Assembly: GCA_010093515.1 (NCBI GenBank)
Contig: MU001688.1
Coordinates: 435,394 to 499,393, forward strand
DNA from: Lineolata rhizophorae
Taxonomy: Eukaryota; Ascomycota; Dothideomycetes; Lineolatales; Lineolataceae
Reading direction: 5' to 3'
DNA length: 64,000 nt
Shown here: positions 45,121-57,425 of the stretch, piece by piece
Numbering within the stretch: position 1 is the first letter of the stretch
Layout: every line of letters begins with the position of its first letter
The notes under the pieces: generated by a model
The model's database searches: none
Told to the model about the DNA's origin: nothing
What the model saw: the letters and a program-made list of their open reading frames with translations, nothing else
Position numbers and translations under genes: made by a program

Positions 45121-48100
45121 GGCGGGAGGTATCGAGGTTGTGAGAACCAGTGGTGGCAGATTTAAATGAGAAGGGCGATAGGCGGGAGCGAGGTGCGGAG
45201 TGGAGAAGTGAAATTGCACGGCGAATGCCGGTCGATCAGGTGCAGCAAGATAACTATCCAAGCGAGACTCTTAGACTCGCCTCCCTTTTGCAGGGCCGGC
45301 GAAGTTTGCGCTCGCCGGGAGCCCGCGAAAGCGGCCAAGTACCGGTCTTTTTGTGGCTGCTAACTGCTTCCTTTGATGGACAGAATACTTGCAAAGATGA
45401 ATGCGAGTATCCGGGCGGTGCGTTGCGGAATGTAGACGATGTGTGTGTGGGGAGAAGTTGAGTTGAAAGTTTTGGGAGTCGGGCAAGAAGTTAAAGTGAC
45501 TTGGCTGAGTCAGGCAGGCGAGGGCAGGTGCGCTGGGCGGGCCTGAAGCGCAGCAAACAGGAAGGCGCACAGGCTTGGAAGGCGCGACCGGGCTTCAATA
45601 ACGGCGGCGGTTAGATCAATAGGGCTCGTCCCAATTCACCAGCCCGCCTGTGCCTGTGTCGCTCCTTCCTTTCGTGCGCAGAGCCGAGTGAACTTTCAAC
45701 ACGTGAACCAGGCGTTTGTAGGTCGCTCGGCAAGGCTGACTTACCGGGCTACGCGAGTTCCTCCTGAGAGCATTCCCCACCTTGCGCAACAACTCTCGTT
45801 CTCTACCCCCCCAAGTGAACCTCACTAATTTGATCACTCACGTGCAAGGAGATTCAGTTACCCAGGCAGTTACTTAGAGCTTGTGCGCGCAGGGCACCCC
45901 CTCCCTAGTGACTTGACAGCCCTCGTGCAAGAGGCTGGCTATGTAAACGTCACAGCCAAGGCTGGTCGCTGATCTTGGGGAATCAGACACTCCCACGTCT
46001 CGCTGTTTTATCATGAAACAAGGAATCGGTTGTCTCCTCCTTCATAGGTAAGATACACTACCCTAGCCTACAGGTTAATCACTGGTTTTAGAGTTGACCA
46101 TTTCTCTAGTAGCGTTTCAATTGTAACTCTAACTTTACTTAACCTATGAGTAACATTTTGGACAGTATCATCACATTCATTTCTTTCGCGTGTCAGCTAC
46201 AGAGACATCTGTCTCTGTGGAATCTGAGTGGAGTAGTTCTGTATCATTTATGTAGCTAAGGAAACAACATTTCGACAAAATCCCACACCTTCAGATAAAA
46301 GCTGCGACTTAACTGCGACTTAAGCAGATGTGCGGAATTTTATCACACCTAGAAGATGCGCTGCGCATTAGATGAGATATATGAAGCATTTGAATAATCA
46401 GACCTAAGGCATGGCTTTGGGAGTATGCAAGCTCATAGAACTGCGGCAAGGCCGATCTCTTCCATTCTCAACTAACGCGAAGCATGTCTATAGAACGAAT
46501 TCGGCAAGTGCGACAGATATTTAGTATGCTTCATTCTTGCTTGCCCTACTCATCTATCCGCACCTATTATACTGTATATTGCCCTTAGCCGGCAATGAGA
46601 CACTGTAAGAGCAGTTTCAATGATGACGCCAAGTTACCAAGTTTACAGCTCCCATCGCTCGAACAGACAGTCAACTACCTTTTGAACTTCGTATCTAGAG
46701 GTCATTCGGTATAAATTAGCGCCTACAAAGAGTATTAGAGCTTGAGATATCATGAAACAGTGTTATTTCAACTTTCGTTTAGTTTGGGAATAAGCTTTGC
46801 TACTAATAGAAACATTAAGACCCACAAAAAGTGATGGACAAGCAAAGCTGACGCCACAAGAGATGGGCAAATGGTAATCAATTATAACTAAGAGGAAACT
46901 ACAAAATCTTAACCAAAGGTAATAGTGACATGAAAGAAAACAATCACGCTGGGAAGGATTATTGCTGGAGTTCATAATTGCTTCTGAGGAAATTACATTT
47001 TCAAATGCTGTATAGTTTCGTGTGGGTATGGAGTTCTCACAGGAAAGGTAGATGCTTTGATAGTACTCTACTGTAAGGTTAGGAATAAGTAAGCGTATAA
47101 GACTGCCGGAAGGAAGAAAGAGAAGAAAAAAAAAGAACGAATAGGGAAAACGGAACGCCGACTCTGTTGGCTAGCGAGGAGGCTCGAAACTAATAGGCAA
47201 TGGTCGACTTCCGAACGGACACGATGTGGAGCAGCTACGAAGGCTGTGGGTTTAGACTAATAAATTGAGATCTATCCAAGGGCACTGAGATCCCACGGTT
47301 ACAGCTTTTCTCCGAACATACTGGTCCTTTACGGCGATACTATATATATCCGGAATCATATGCTGCATACGCTTAAGGATGATTTCTATGTGAATGGCGG
47401 TACGCACTAACTTTGGCACGGTGGAAGCCCTTTTACATGTAGTAGTATCCATTTGACATGACCACGTACATGTGTACGTGTCATCTAGTCAGGACTTTGC
47501 CTTGGGCGAACACACGCCATCAATCGTGGTTGGACAATGCATTGAATGAACTTTGCTGGGGATTGGAGATGATTAATAGTGTTAGGAGACATCGCGGCCC
47601 CTACTCTACGAAGCACACTTCCGGCTGAGAAATAATCCAAAAAGGAACAGCTACGGTCCTCATTAGAATCGCGGCCATTGCGAAGAATGTAATAGCAGAA
47701 GGCTGTACATACCGATTTGGAAGTGATGCGCAGTGTACATGAAAATATTGGAGACATGCATACGACTTCGTGTATTTTCCGGGAACATAGCAGGAAGTCA
47801 AAGACACCAATTTCGCTATACCATAGGATAGAGTCATGGTATTTAAAATGGAAATAATCTAAAACTAATAGAGATAGGAGCGTGAAGGTACGCGGTATTG
47901 AGTGACTGCACGGGGCAGGTCTAGTTAGGTCGTTGACAATGAGGCCTGCACATGCACGGCAATTGCTAGAGGTTCGGGGCCGGGTCGTCGTTGAAAATTG
48001 CGATAAGGAACGTCCACTGCAGAAATTGTCAACGCTTGTAGTGTGAGCGGTGTAGACTATATTAAGTTCTAGGGTAAATTTAAGCTGGGCACGCAGGATA

Positions 48101-49057
48101 AATCAATATCCTTGTGTATCGTGTAGCTATCGCCACCCCAAATTTAGGATTGCTGTTCAGCCGATATCAGTCGTCATGGACTTTCAATTTTGCATCGTAT
48201 CCTTTTGGAACCGTCGAGCGTCGTCTATATGAGAAGTTCCCATGGCTCGATTAATACTACGCAATGAATGGTTCGCGACCGGGCCCTAGGCGGATGAGGT
48301 CAGACGGGAAGGGATGAGACAAATGACGAGTGAGTGGGGACGTGCGTCGTAGAGGCAATTGAGGCTGTGTAGGTTCGTTGGGAACGTTCCCGTAGAGATT
48401 TATATTGGCAAAGCCGGCGCTTGTTCAATCTAGGAGTATAGCGCTGACGGCCTTGTTGGATGTCGGAGTAACGTAGCAGCACGCAGGTAACTTGGTGTGA
48501 CATTCGGAGACCAAAGCGACAGGCAAAAGAGTCTTGGCGCTGGGTCGCTCGGCACCGACCGGCTGGCCCGGGGAATCCATCTCCCCGCTAGCGCGACTTT
48601 TCAACTTTGCCTCTCGTCCAATGGTGGCCACATTGCAGTCTTTCCCCAGCCCTCTGACCGTAGCCCGCCCGTCGAGAAAGCTAGTTGAATGGCAGGGTCT
48701 GACCCGAAAGCAGCTGCAATGCGAGAAACACCCCTAAGCCATGACGTTATTCGCCCCCATTGGGTTGCTAGCGAGCAGCTCAACCAGTGCGTTTAGGTCT
48801 CTACCAGCCTCCGCTCTTTCGTCACTTGGACCGTGACCTACGATGGTGAGAACAATACAAAAGGCACAGTTTCCTCGTCGCTGTGCCATATGCAATACTT
48901 AATCCTTCAAGTCTTTGACATAGTAACGCACACCGTGTCCTCTGTTACTCGGCTCCCTTTATTTAGGCTCTTCAGCCTTTCGCTCGTTGGCCAACACTCC
49001 TCACGCATTCAAGTCAGCGTCTTCAAGGTTCCCGCGTCACATTACTCATTGGACATC
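45121..49057. other. Intergenic region, largely AT-rich
   Basis: About 3.9 kb without a supported gene. The left end is the promoter of the zinc-module gene. The stretch from about 46.0 to 48.2 kb is AT-rich with no long frame. I saw no repeat ends or transposon-like protein. An imperfect inverted repeat lies at 47458-47484. The right end must hold the promoter of the secreted-protein gene. Confidence 0.5.
47458..47484. repeat. Imperfect inverted repeat around CACGTACA-TG-TGTACGTG
   Basis: Arms CACGTACA (47463-47470) and TGTACGTG (47473-47480) flank a 2-bp centre. The pairing extends outward by four more bases (ATGA with TCAT) if one C at 47462 is bulged. It may be a protein-binding dyad; no nearby gene points to a role. 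Confidence 0.8.
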
Positions 49058-49567
49058 ATGCACACGACCAACTTTGTCACATACAGCTTGAACGCGCTGC
49101 TCTTTCTCTTCGGCCTCACAATCTGCAGCCCGGTCCATCGAAGAGCAGGCGCCCCCCCAATCGAGCCCATCCCCGACAACTGCACCGTCACCAACCCGCT
49201 GCCGACACCCACGGCATGCGGATCCGCATCCAGCACACCCGTGCACCTCTCGCCGGCGCCCTCCGCGACCGCAGCGCTCGTCTACCAGTTCCACCTACCG
49301 CCGTCGGACCTCGAGTGGAGGAACTACACAACTTGGTGGACGCAGTGCCTGGAGCAGTGCAACGGCTACGGCTACACGGGCGACTGCCAGACGGCCTTCA
49401 TGGCGCAGAACGTGCCAGCGCCTCCGGCGTACGGCCTGCCCGGCGGCGACCTCGGCATCCAGTGCCTCATGTATAGCCGTCCTCTGACCTCGGACGAGTT
49501 CGTCGAGGTCGATAGCGATCAGTACTCGATGCCCACTGCCGGCGTCATTGCCTGCCCGACACCATAA
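49058..49567 (+). CDS. Small secreted cysteine-containing protein
   Basis: Single exon of 169 residues from the ATG at 49058. The frame extends upstream, but that part reads like a leader. Residues 1-24 form a signal peptide with hydrophobic core LLFLFGLTIC, followed by PVHRR, which could be a Kex2-type processing site. The mature part has seven Cys (42, 54, 97, 101, 110, 136, 166) and N-glycosylation motifs NCT and NYT. It starts with a Pro/Thr/Ala-rich linker and ends in a compact domain (WTQCLEQCNGYGYTGDCQ, GIQCLMYSRPLTSDEF). I do not recognise the family; the Cys spacing is vaguely like apple/PAN-type domains. It is probably exported and could be an effector or wall-associated protein. 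It is isolated between long non-coding stretches. Confidence 0.78.
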   Translation: MHTTNFVTYSLNALLFLFGLTICSPVHRRAGAPPIEPIPDNCTVTNPLPTPTACGSASSTPVHLSPAPSATAALVYQFHLPPSDLEWRNYTTWWTQCLEQCNGYGYTGDCQTAFMAQNVPAPPAYGLPGGDLGIQCLMYSRPLTSDEFVEVDSDQYSMPTAGVIACPTP

Positions 49568-50832
49568 AATACCAAGCAGCAAGGACCATCTCTCAGTTGG
49601 AGGCGGGGAAGGCATTTGTAGGATTGGTTGAAAGCTGACAGCCCTGGTGGTGGCCTGATGGCTGGCTGTAGCCGCGATGGCGGGATGAGCTGCCACTAAC
49701 TCGTAGCCCGTACCCTACCATGGGCCCAGCCAGGAGGTTCGACCGAATGCTTAGCGCGTAGGACTTCTTGGCTGGCGTAAGGCGATTGAAAGTTCAGGCT
49801 ACTTGTGGGACTAGAGGACGGCAGCTCTCCCCGAAAGGGGGAAACAACAGCTGGGTGGATGTGGACGCGAGTGTTTACTACATGCGAAGCGGATGCTCGC
49901 ACTGCTCGGGTGAGGTGGCCTTGCCTGCCGCGCGTTCCTGATCCATGGTTCTGCGGGTGGGCTAGACGCGCCGCGAAGCCGGAAGGCGCGGGAATCGGTC
50001 CTTTATGTAACGTTGGAGGGTCTGGCTGGGTATTTGCGCTGTCTCAACCGGGGCAGGTTGTTTGGCTGAGACTGAGATGATGTGCATGCCGATAGCTAGG
50101 TGATCGGCGCTGTGGGCCAGGAAAGTTTGCACACGCGTTTATGGTTGCACACCTAATGAGGGCGGCGCTGGATATGGCTCTGCTGGCTATGAAGGCCGGC
50201 TTATTATCCTCATCTTGGGCTATGCAATATTAGGATCGAGCAAGTAGCAAAGATTTACGCGGAAAATATCCTTTTGATTGTAACAAGTAGCGCGCCCGGT
50301 GGCCGTATCATCACGGGGATTTCTGCGCTTTCGTAGAAGAATCCTGGATTACGAATATAGTGTTGAGGGCCATTGTTGTGTTTTGGGTTGAGTCTATCAA
50401 GCGGCACATGCTTTGCATTTGTTTCAGAAATGAGTTCGCCCGGATTAGAATGTGCAATAATTCGAGCATTTTGGCCAAACTAGATCCACAGAAGCGAATT
50501 GTCGTCGCAATTACATCAATACAATGAAAATCGTGTCATGAACCTGAAGAAGCGAATTGTTTGTTGCTCCCTCTCACAACGTGCGTTGGTTCCTGCCCAT
50601 TTGCCCTTCTGAGTCAGCCGTAGCCTGGTCTCAGGTGTTCAGTTGCCCCATTACGCCGAAAATTTGAAGAAAGAAGAAAAATGACTCCATCCAGCCCACG
50701 CTAAATGCCTCTTTCAAAAAAGTCGAAAGGCTTGAATGAATACCGCCGGCCAACCCGGGGCGGGGGCGCATGCTACTTTACACGGAGGTGGAGAAAGCGT
50801 ATCAATGAGGGAAGGGAGCCCGGCTCCCGCAT
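49568..50832. other. Convergent intergenic region
   Basis: About 1.3 kb between the secreted-protein gene and the convergent bZIP gene. It should hold both 3' ends. No supported gene or distinctive repeat. Confidence 0.5.
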
Positions 50833-51613
50833 TCAACACGCAGACTCCGTCTTGATTTTGATCTCGCCGTGCAATATGTCGAGTAGCTTTCGCAGCGTGT
50901 CGGCGTTGCTGGGGATCTCGCCGTCCGACGGCTGGGTCAGCAGCTCGATCGTCTTGCGCAGCTTCTCGTAGGCGGCCGTCAGCTCCGCGTGTGACGTCTC
51001 GAGGCTGCGGTACTTCTCCGTCATGGCGGCCAGCTGTGTCTCGAGGTCGCGGGCGTGCTTCTCCTTGCGTTCCCGGAAGGCGCGCTGGGCGGCGCGGTTC
51101 TGGGCCCGTCGGCGCTGTGGACGGAGCTAGCATTAGTATCACACTTTATTTATTTATTTATTTTTTGTGTTGCAGGCGTGACTGCAGCGGAACCAACAGA
51201 ACGTCGGCCGCATCACATGGCGCTGGTACTTACCCCGCTAGTGGTGTGGGTTCGCTCCGGCGCCGGCTGAGGGGGAGGGGCGGGGATGTACGCCACGTCT
51301 GTCGGCCTTGATGATGGGCTGCAGTATGGACTCGACTCGTCCGCTGACCCGAAATCGGAAGGCGTCAACGCCATCTGGTAGCCGTAGCTCAGTTCCTCGG
51401 GTATCTGACCGAGGGGCATGTTCATGGCCAGGTGGTCGTACGGAGTGGACATCTTCTGCATCTCATTTGTGAGTCTGGGGTGACTTCTATGTCAATTTCA
51501 GTTCGCCGTTGAGTTCTTACAGGGGAAGGGCTGAGGCTCGATGCAGAGTCGTAAAGACCGCCGTTCATGTAACCGGACTGAGGCACCCAGTAATCGTATT
51601 GTTGTGTCTCCAT
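50833..51613 (-). CDS. Small bZIP transcription factor, Pap1/AP-1-like
   Basis: Three exons, 51613-51521, 51455-51234 and 51114-50833, all joined in phase 0, give 198 residues. Introns are 65 bp (donor GTAAGA) and 119 bp (donor GTAAGT, branch TACTAATG, acceptor CAG, with a TTTA repeat). The basic region begins exactly at exon 3: RRRAQNRAAQRAFRERKEKH (residues 106-125). Its N-x2-AQ-x2-FR signature defines the Pap1/Yap branch. A leucine zipper follows (LETQLAAMTEKYRSLETSH and on). The N-terminal 105 residues are Tyr/Ser/Pro-rich and probably activating. No C-terminal Cys-rich domain like that of Yap1 is present, so redox control of that type is unlikely. The start is the ATG at 51613; the upstream codon at 51655 is GTG. 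Targets unknown. Confidence 0.9.
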
Positions 51614-54600
51614 AGCAAATGAATCTAGGTGTTCGTGTAGTAGCAGGGTGTACACAAGATGGCAGCGAGACTCGCGTCGAGATGAATTTACTGGCGGTCA
51701 CGAATATACAGGTGGACGAACTAAAGTCTTGTGTGGTCTAGGTTAAGAGATATGGGGAAGATGCGTGGGGTTCCAAAGTGTGGTGTAGACTGGCCGAAGG
51801 ATAGAGGTGATGAGGACCCGAAGGGGAAGAGTTCGAAAAGGAGGTGGGCAACGATAGCTTTTATCTGTGGGGAATGGCTTCGACGCACACGCGGCCCTGG
51901 CCGCGCACCTTTAGCATCAAACATGGAGCTTCCCTCGTTTCTCGCCAGCAACGCGGGAGCTACCATTTGACCCGAGCAGGTTCCGACGCCGACCGCCGCA
52001 ATAACAGAACGGGCAGCTTCACTCGGTGACTAGACGCTCCTTGCAAGGCTGGACAAGGGGGGGGGATGTTCATCCAGGTGCGTTTACGGCCGACGGCTAC
52101 GGGGATTAGGCCAACCCACGGGCCCCTTCATGCATGTCCAGCCCGCAGCGCAGCCACCGTCCAACCCCTCCCATCCTCTATCCATACCCTGGCGCAGACG
52201 CGCGGGCATCTCGGCCGTTCTCTTCCGACCACCTACGTACGTAGTAATCTCCACCCGCCAACGGACCGCGACCCGGGAGCGGCCCGGTCAAAACATTACA
52301 GTGGCATGACAAAATGAAAGAATACATACGGACTTAAGCCTTATGGACTCGTATGTAAAGTACTCCGTAAACGCCGTGCCGTTCCCCCGGCCGTTGGTTT
52401 GCTCGCTTGCTACGGCTCTTTTTCAATGCACAGTGCCTTCATTCGCAAAGACTTCGCGCCGCGGCCAGAAAGCACAGTCTGCCTGCCTTGGGCAGTAGAA
52501 CGAACGGAAGTCGGATTCCTACGGCGATCCCGAGATGCAAGGCAGGTCGGCGATCATGTCTACCAGAGGCAACCTCCCAGGTTGCACAGTGGCAGCGTAG
52601 GGAAAGTCGCCAATTTTGGCTACAATCTTTTCACCTGCGCAGTCTCGAGCGGTAGGAAGCGACCGTGCAGATGCTAAGCGTACGGGAGGACTCCCGCCGG
52701 AGTAATCAAGTACAATAGGTCCGTAATCGTGCCTCTGCCCGCGGCCATGGGGCTGCGGCGCAGTTGTAGCCGCACATCATTTGTCAGTTAGTCAGGTTGG
52801 GCGATATTAGTCACAGGCACGGATTGACGTCGTCGCGCTTCTCGAAACCTTCTCTCCAGAATCTCTCGACTAGCCTCTGCCTAACGCCGCTCCGCTGTAG
52901 GGCTGAAGGGCGAGCGGAACTTCGCATACCTTCCGCTTCCGCTCCCGGCCTCGGAGCTCGCGGAGGATAAGAGGCCGAGCGTGAAGGTAATATGTCGCGA
53001 TGGACTGTTGGGATGGCGCCCACGCCCTTCGGGAAAAGCAGGACCGATGACGTAGTTGCGGTGCCGCCTCTCCCCGTCGTTTGACCTCTTCGTGTCAGAA
53101 ATACTCAGCGGGGCGGTGCACGGGGGTCGATCGTTGAGAGCGAGAGAATAGCATCTTGCATCTCACTCCTCGCCCGCGCCAGGAAATAAAGGCGTCACGA
53201 GCGAAGTCGGACTCCCGATTTAATCCCGCCGGCGGGCAGGCGGCCGACTTTCGCCTGCCTGGCGGGAATGAGACGAGACGGCCGACGGGCGGCGAGCGCG
53301 GATGAGTCGACGTGCCAGGAAACGGTCCGTGCGTGCAGAATCAGCGACAACTCGGTCGGCTGCCGGCGCCGGACGGGCCAAAAGTGGGCGGAATCGTGGG
53401 CTCGCACAACCCACGGCGGTAATCCCAGCTTTGCCAGCCGTGCCAGCCCGAGGCAAAAGTGCCGCTGTCGTCGTTCAGCGTCTCGATTGTGAGGATTCCA
53501 GCGGGAAATCCTGTCAGTTCGTGCAAAGGTCATAGAGGTATGCCGCTTTCTGTTGCGGCGTCCTGGAGCGCTCAAGACTACCTAGGACCTGCACGCATGG
53601 AGTTGACGCTAGGCACACCGTGATATCTGAGAAGGGAAAGTGGGTTGGCGCCGCGAAGATGGGGTCAGTGCCTCGGAGATGCACCGAGCGCGCGACTCGC
53701 GCACGCCCTTGGCCCGACATGGGGAGAAAAAGCTCACAAGAGCCAGCCTGCTGCAGGACACATCCTTCACGGAAAATTCACGCCGTTCTCTTGCAGTGGA
53801 ACTCCCAGCCAAAATACAGCTGAGTGCTACGTCGACCTCCAAGTGCCTGCTTGCTGCGCCTTTACCGTCTTTGTTTGCTCAACCAGCCGATCCGTCATTA
53901 ACGTACGTCGTACGGTTTGAGACAGGGGCCGGTAATCTTTCGCCGCGGTCTCCTGAAACTTTTCGATACGCATGGGCTAGCCAGAGCCACCTTGAGGTAG
54001 GCCAATTTTCTACTGCGGGTGTCAGGTATACATCCGCCACTTGAATGATTGAACCGGCCGGCGAAGACCCCCCGAAAGGCTCGATCACCATTGGTACGGC
54101 AGCCGGTCTCAAATGCCCAAACTGCTAGCGCCGCGAAGGTCCTTCGTCCGTCGATTGGACGGGGATGTGGTGTCCTATTCGAGCTGACCGCTTCGCTTAC
54201 CTCCCATGTGAGTCTTGCACGGTGCCTTCGCTCTACTGGCTAAGAGGCGGGTTCTGCCTTTCCGCGGCGGCGTCTATAGCCGGCTACCGGAGGGCTCGCA
54301 AGAGCCAGCGAGGGTCCCTGGAGTCAAAGTAGGCCGGGAGGGGGGCGGGCGGATGGGCTGGCCGTCCGGGGCCCTCGGAAACCACAGGGAGATCAGCGCT
54401 TCGGACGGGTGCGTCAACGGCCGCCCCCTTCCCATGGGCCCCTGGCTCTCCAGACCAGCTGAGGCCCTGCTAGCCGCCCCCATTTCGTCGAATCCTTGGC
54501 CGTTCACCGTCGCTAGAACTCCACAATTGCGGGAGCACCACCCGGGATACGCCAAGCCAAGACTTGCCAAGCCGTGCCAAGCTTCTCCAAGCTTTTCCAA

Positions 54601-57411
54601 GGAGTCCACGATCCCGTCAATCTCAGACACCAATATTGAAACGACGATCTCGAGATGTTTCTTCGAACTCGACGCTCGCAAACGACTCTTTGGGCCCTTT
54701 CCAAGTGCCCACGTTAGACGACGAGTATGCGGAGAGGCCCTCGGATGAACGGCACGTCGCCGCCTAGCCCGCGCACCCCTGCCTCGGCTCAGACGTGCAT
54801 ACGTGGCCTCTGGCCGCTGCGGCGTCACACTGACAGCGACATGAAATCAGGTATTGCCAGCCGCCTGACGCGAACCCAGCGCCAAACCGCTAGGGTCGGA
54901 AGCAGATGCTGACCCTTGCGTCTCGTCCAATACGCCCTAGGCGCGCACGATTCAACCGAAGCGTTTGTGGAGCCGTGGGTGTGCGCTGGACGATTTCAAA
55001 TATATCGTATCCCTGTTCTATTCCTGCTCTCCCGTGCCTGATCACAGATCCATAACGCGGATGGCGCAGTAGCCCACGCTGCGAAACCCAAGCCACTCAA
55101 GCGCCTGGTCCCCGCCCGGGCTGTTGCTAGGCATTATCCACTTTCGGTGAGTGGCTGTTCGTTTCTGCTTTTGCGGGGCTGTTCCGCGACCCCTCACCCT
55201 TCATTATTGCCTCTCGTCCCGTGAGCAACCACCACGAGAGACAATCAGAGCCCGACCCTGCGCCCGTATTTCTTATGTGGGGGACTAGAACCGCACGCTG
55301 CCAAAGCATACGACTCTCCTCGAGAGAGCCCCTCTTTTCAATAAATTTCGCAGTGCTCTGGCTTGATATTCATTATATACGATCTCTCGTGCACCGGGTC
55401 CAGGGACGGATGCATGTCCTCACCCATACTTTCGTATGTTTTCTAGGACTGCCCGAGCAACAGCATGCGCATTTTAATCTGGTCGAGTTTCGATCAAAGA
55501 GATCCCCGCGATGCCGCGCAGCCTGGAATGTGACCTTGAATAAAGAGGTAAGCGCGCTGGCCCGGGCCGATAACCTGCGTAAGTCCGTAGCTACGCAGGC
55601 CAAGCCCACCAAGGCCAGGTGACAAATGGCTGCAGGACAGTATTTCTCGCGCATTTTGTCGGGCTACCTTCCTGTCTGCCGCCAGATGCATATGATTTTG
55701 TGATTGGTGTTCCCGAGTTCCGAGAGTGTTAGGATAACCGGCGTTGCGGCAACCAGAATTTCTTTGCAGACCACGCCTTACCGTCGACGTCCCACATCGA
55801 CACTGAAAAGTTTCGCGATCACAATCGTGCCATTTTAAATCCGGTGTTAATTGTTTTAACATAGTAATGCGACCCTGCATGCGATTACCAAGACGACAGC
55901 TCCGCAATCTTTGACGCCCTTGAGCGAGAGTAGCGTGCGCCCCGAGACCTTTTAGGAGCAGGTGGTAACTCGCCAAGCCGCCGCGGGCGTTCTACTACAT
56001 GCACAGACGCAGCCATAGGGACGGATGTTTCGTTCAGCCTTATCTCTTGGCCTACGTTATCTCCAACCCAAGCAACGGCCGCCAAGAGCGACATCAGCTC
56101 ATTCGCGCTCTTGGCATTAGCAACCGCAATGCGGGACGTTCTGTGTGGCCCCGTCTCCCCGTGGACCCGTCTCTGCCCTACGAGATTGCCTCCATCCAGG
56201 CCTCCAACGGGAAGCAGCCGCGATCTGCAGCTTGCATCTGCATGCTCTCCGTCCTTTGTCTGGCCCCGTCTCTCCGCCGTGCGTCTGTACGCCTCCGCCC
56301 TGTCAACACTAGACGGAGGCCGTCAAGTTGATCCAGCTGAGAACCCCGCATGGTCGCAACCTTGATTGATGGGTTGAATCGCTAGCTCGACGCGTGCGGC
56401 GGACGCCAACGGGAACGGGACTACGGCCCCGGGTACCCCAGCGCCTGTCCACGTTGCACGGCGGACGGCTCGCTCAGCCCTACGACAGACAAGGACGGTG
56501 GGCGAGCCGGCCTGCTGCACAGACGGGGTGCGCTTTCCATTTCCAATGTGGGTTAGAGACGCACATATCGCTGCAAAGAGAAGGGCCAAGCGAACATCGT
56601 ACACCTCGATGCCCATCCCAGCATTCTAGGGCTCTGGGTTCCCGTACCCTACCTGCGCCATACCATGCATTTTTGGGGGCGGGCCACAGCGCTGTATCGG
56701 TCGCACTGCACTAGAGCAACGTGGTATAGCGGGCGGCGCGCACCCGTCCTCTGGCCTTCCTCGCTGCGACAAAGCTGCAGCGGCATGAAGGGCGGAGGAC
56801 AAGCGGTTCCGTGCCGCAGCCCGGCCGAGAGCGCTTGTCGGCCGAGCTTCGCTTTCTTGGCCCGTTGTACGTTGGCGCGAAATTGATGCTAACACAGGCC
56901 GCGGAACGGAATCCGTCCTCCTCGCTCGCTGCCCGTCGCCCTACCAACCCGCCCCTCCTCCTCACTAGGGGCCAAAGAGCATCGTGCAAGCCGCACGCGA
57001 GTTGATCGCCGTCTAAAAGGAGACTTTATGCAACGGCATGCACGAGAGGGTGGTCAACTATCACTGACCATTTTCGGCCTAGTCTGCAGACACTGAGGGT
57101 TGGAGTAGAATGAAACGGAGCTCTTTGGATTCGCGAAAGTCTGTCCCCGTTGTTGGCCGGGGCGGATCAGTGAGCTTCGTCTAGAGCTCGCAGAGGGGGT
57201 GTGTACTAGGGAAGGTTTGATAATAGACCTTCTTAGTCTACCAATCAGTATTCTTTGGCCCAAGCGCAGGATTACTACTCCGACAAATCTAGTTCATCTC
57301 TTCCCCGCGGATCGGTGAATGGTGCACTTGACCGGATTTCCAGGTCTGGAGTTGAGAAATAACCGCGGCAAGCTACCGCAACTCGCTATTACATCTGGCG
57401 ATCACTGCGAC

Positions 57412-57425
57412 TTTTTTTTTTTTTT
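57412..57425. repeat. Poly-T run
   Basis: Fourteen consecutive T in non-coding DNA. It could be a decayed poly-A tail of a retroposed copy read from the other strand, but no element body or target-site duplication is visible. Confidence 0.85.

Noticed and set aside
52066-56999. Many medium-length frames on both strands
   Set aside because: Overlapping, motif-free and of random-looking composition; no splice-consistent chain gave a recognisable protein.
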